A stretch of 6,588 bases of DNA, from assembly GCA_030039005.1 (NCBI GenBank), contig JASHQT010000485.1, forward strand, positions 1-6,588, written 5' to 3'. Below are positions 6,242 through 6,588 of the stretch, one piece after another. Origin of the DNA: Bryobacteraceae bacterium (GTDB taxonomy: Bacteria; Acidobacteriota; Terriglobia; Bryobacterales; Bryobacteraceae). The notes below the pieces were generated by a model that searched no databases, had not been told where the DNA came from, and was given only the letters and a program-made list of their open reading frames with translations. The translations under genes were made by a program, and so were the position numbers. Position 1 is the stretch's first letter. The number at the start of each line of letters is the position of its first letter.

Positions 6242-6588
6242 ATGTCTTCGGCCGCCAAAGCGCTCACCGCGCGACAATTCTTTTCGCGCCATGGCATTTT
6301 GTCGCGATGGCATCCGCGCTACGAGTTTCGCCCTGGGCAACTGGAAATGGCCGAAGCCGTGGAAGCGGCGCTGGCCGAGAAAAAGCATTTGCTCGTGGAC
6401 GCGGGCACCGGCACGGGAAAAACGCTTGCGTATTTGGTTCCCGCGCTGCTTTCGGGCAAGCGCGTCGTCGTCTCGACCGGCACAAAGAATCTGCAAGAGC
6501 AGCTCTTCTACAAGGACGTTCCCTTTCTGCAAAAACATTTCGACCGGCCTCTGCAAGTTTGCTACATGAAGGGCCGCGCCAACTTCGC
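6242..6588 (+). CDS. DinG/XPD-family ATP-dependent DNA helicase, N-terminal part (cut by right edge)
   Basis: Superfamily 2 helicase of the DinG/YoaA/XPD type, normally an iron-sulfur 5'-3' DNA helicase that resolves D-loops, R-loops or other structures during repair and replication. The 115 visible residues include the Q-motif-like YEFRPGQLEMAEAV (27-40), Walker A AGTGTGKT (54-61) and motif Ia VVVSTGTKNLQEQL (75-88). They end at CYMKGRANF (107-115), just where the family usually brings its first cluster cysteine (GRAN-aromatic-L-C), so that residue should fall immediately outside. The gene is open to the edge with no stop. ATG 6242 is preferred because the protein length before the Q motif is then ordinary. 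GTG 6224 and TTG 6215 are in frame and no start has a clear Shine-Dalgarno (only GGG directly before the ATG). The resemblance is closer to YoaA than to E. coli DinG by eye, so I give no symbol. Confidence 0.92.
   Translation, partial: MSSAAKALTARQFFSRHGILSRWHPRYEFRPGQLEMAEAVEAALAEKKHLLVDAGTGTGKTLAYLVPALLSGKRVVVSTGTKNLQEQLFYKDVPFLQKHFDRPLQVCYMKGRANF

Noticed and set aside
6099..6569. Plus-strand frame of 156 codons over the right end
   Set aside because: It is in a different frame from the helicase, whose Walker A and motif Ia are unmistakable in the frame starting at 6242; it also overlaps the DUF169 start.
1..6588. Defence, toxin-antitoxin, prophage, CRISPR or insertion sequence content
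   Set aside because: No array of repeats, transposase, integrase, terminal inverted repeats or toxin-like small gene pair is visible; coding style looks uniform across the window.

Overview
The window is a dense, GC-rich stretch of bacterial chromosome with almost no non-coding DNA. It carries eight protein genes, two of them cut by the window edges. I see no RNA genes, mobile elements, CRISPR arrays or integrase scars. The protein style and the gene mix (arginase, a secreted gamma-glutamyltransferase, a xylose-isomerase-like barrel, a DUF169 protein and a DinG/XPD-type helicase) suggest an environmental Gram-negative bacterium, and Acidobacteriota of the Solibacter/Bryobacter kind is my best guess. 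That guess rests on general resemblance, not on a phylogenetic marker.

Positions 1-5071 (minus strand) look like one polycistronic unit read right to left. It starts with a gamma-glutamyltransferase precursor (ggt, 5071-3410), followed by a sugar-phosphate isomerase/epimerase-type TIM barrel (3410-2574), asparaginyl-tRNA synthetase (asnS, 2574-1264), arginase (rocF-like, 1224-310) and the start of D-alanine--D-alanine ligase (ddl, 313 to beyond the left edge). Junctions 1 and 2 are TGATG stop/start overlaps, the last is an ATGA overlap, and only asnS-arginase has a short gap of 39 bases. Translational coupling is therefore likely, although the products belong to different pathways: gamma-glutamyl peptide cleavage, carbohydrate metabolism, translation, arginine breakdown and peptidoglycan precursor synthesis.

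Positions 5072-5154 form a divergent intergenic region. It faces ggt on one side and, on the other, a small two-helix membrane protein gene (5155-5478, plus) with a strong Shine-Dalgarno. That gene converges on a DUF169-family gene (6185-5475, minus), and both TAG stops sit in one CTAG palindrome, so there is no spacer.

Positions 6186-6241 are a second divergent gap, between the DUF169 gene and a DinG/XPD-family helicase (6242 to beyond the right edge, plus). The gap carries a perfect 10-base palindrome.

Nothing here is a clear new defence or mobile system. The points most worth following are the mixed operon with arginase and Ddl side by side, the four-cysteine DUF169 protein, and the unexplained small membrane protein divergent from ggt.
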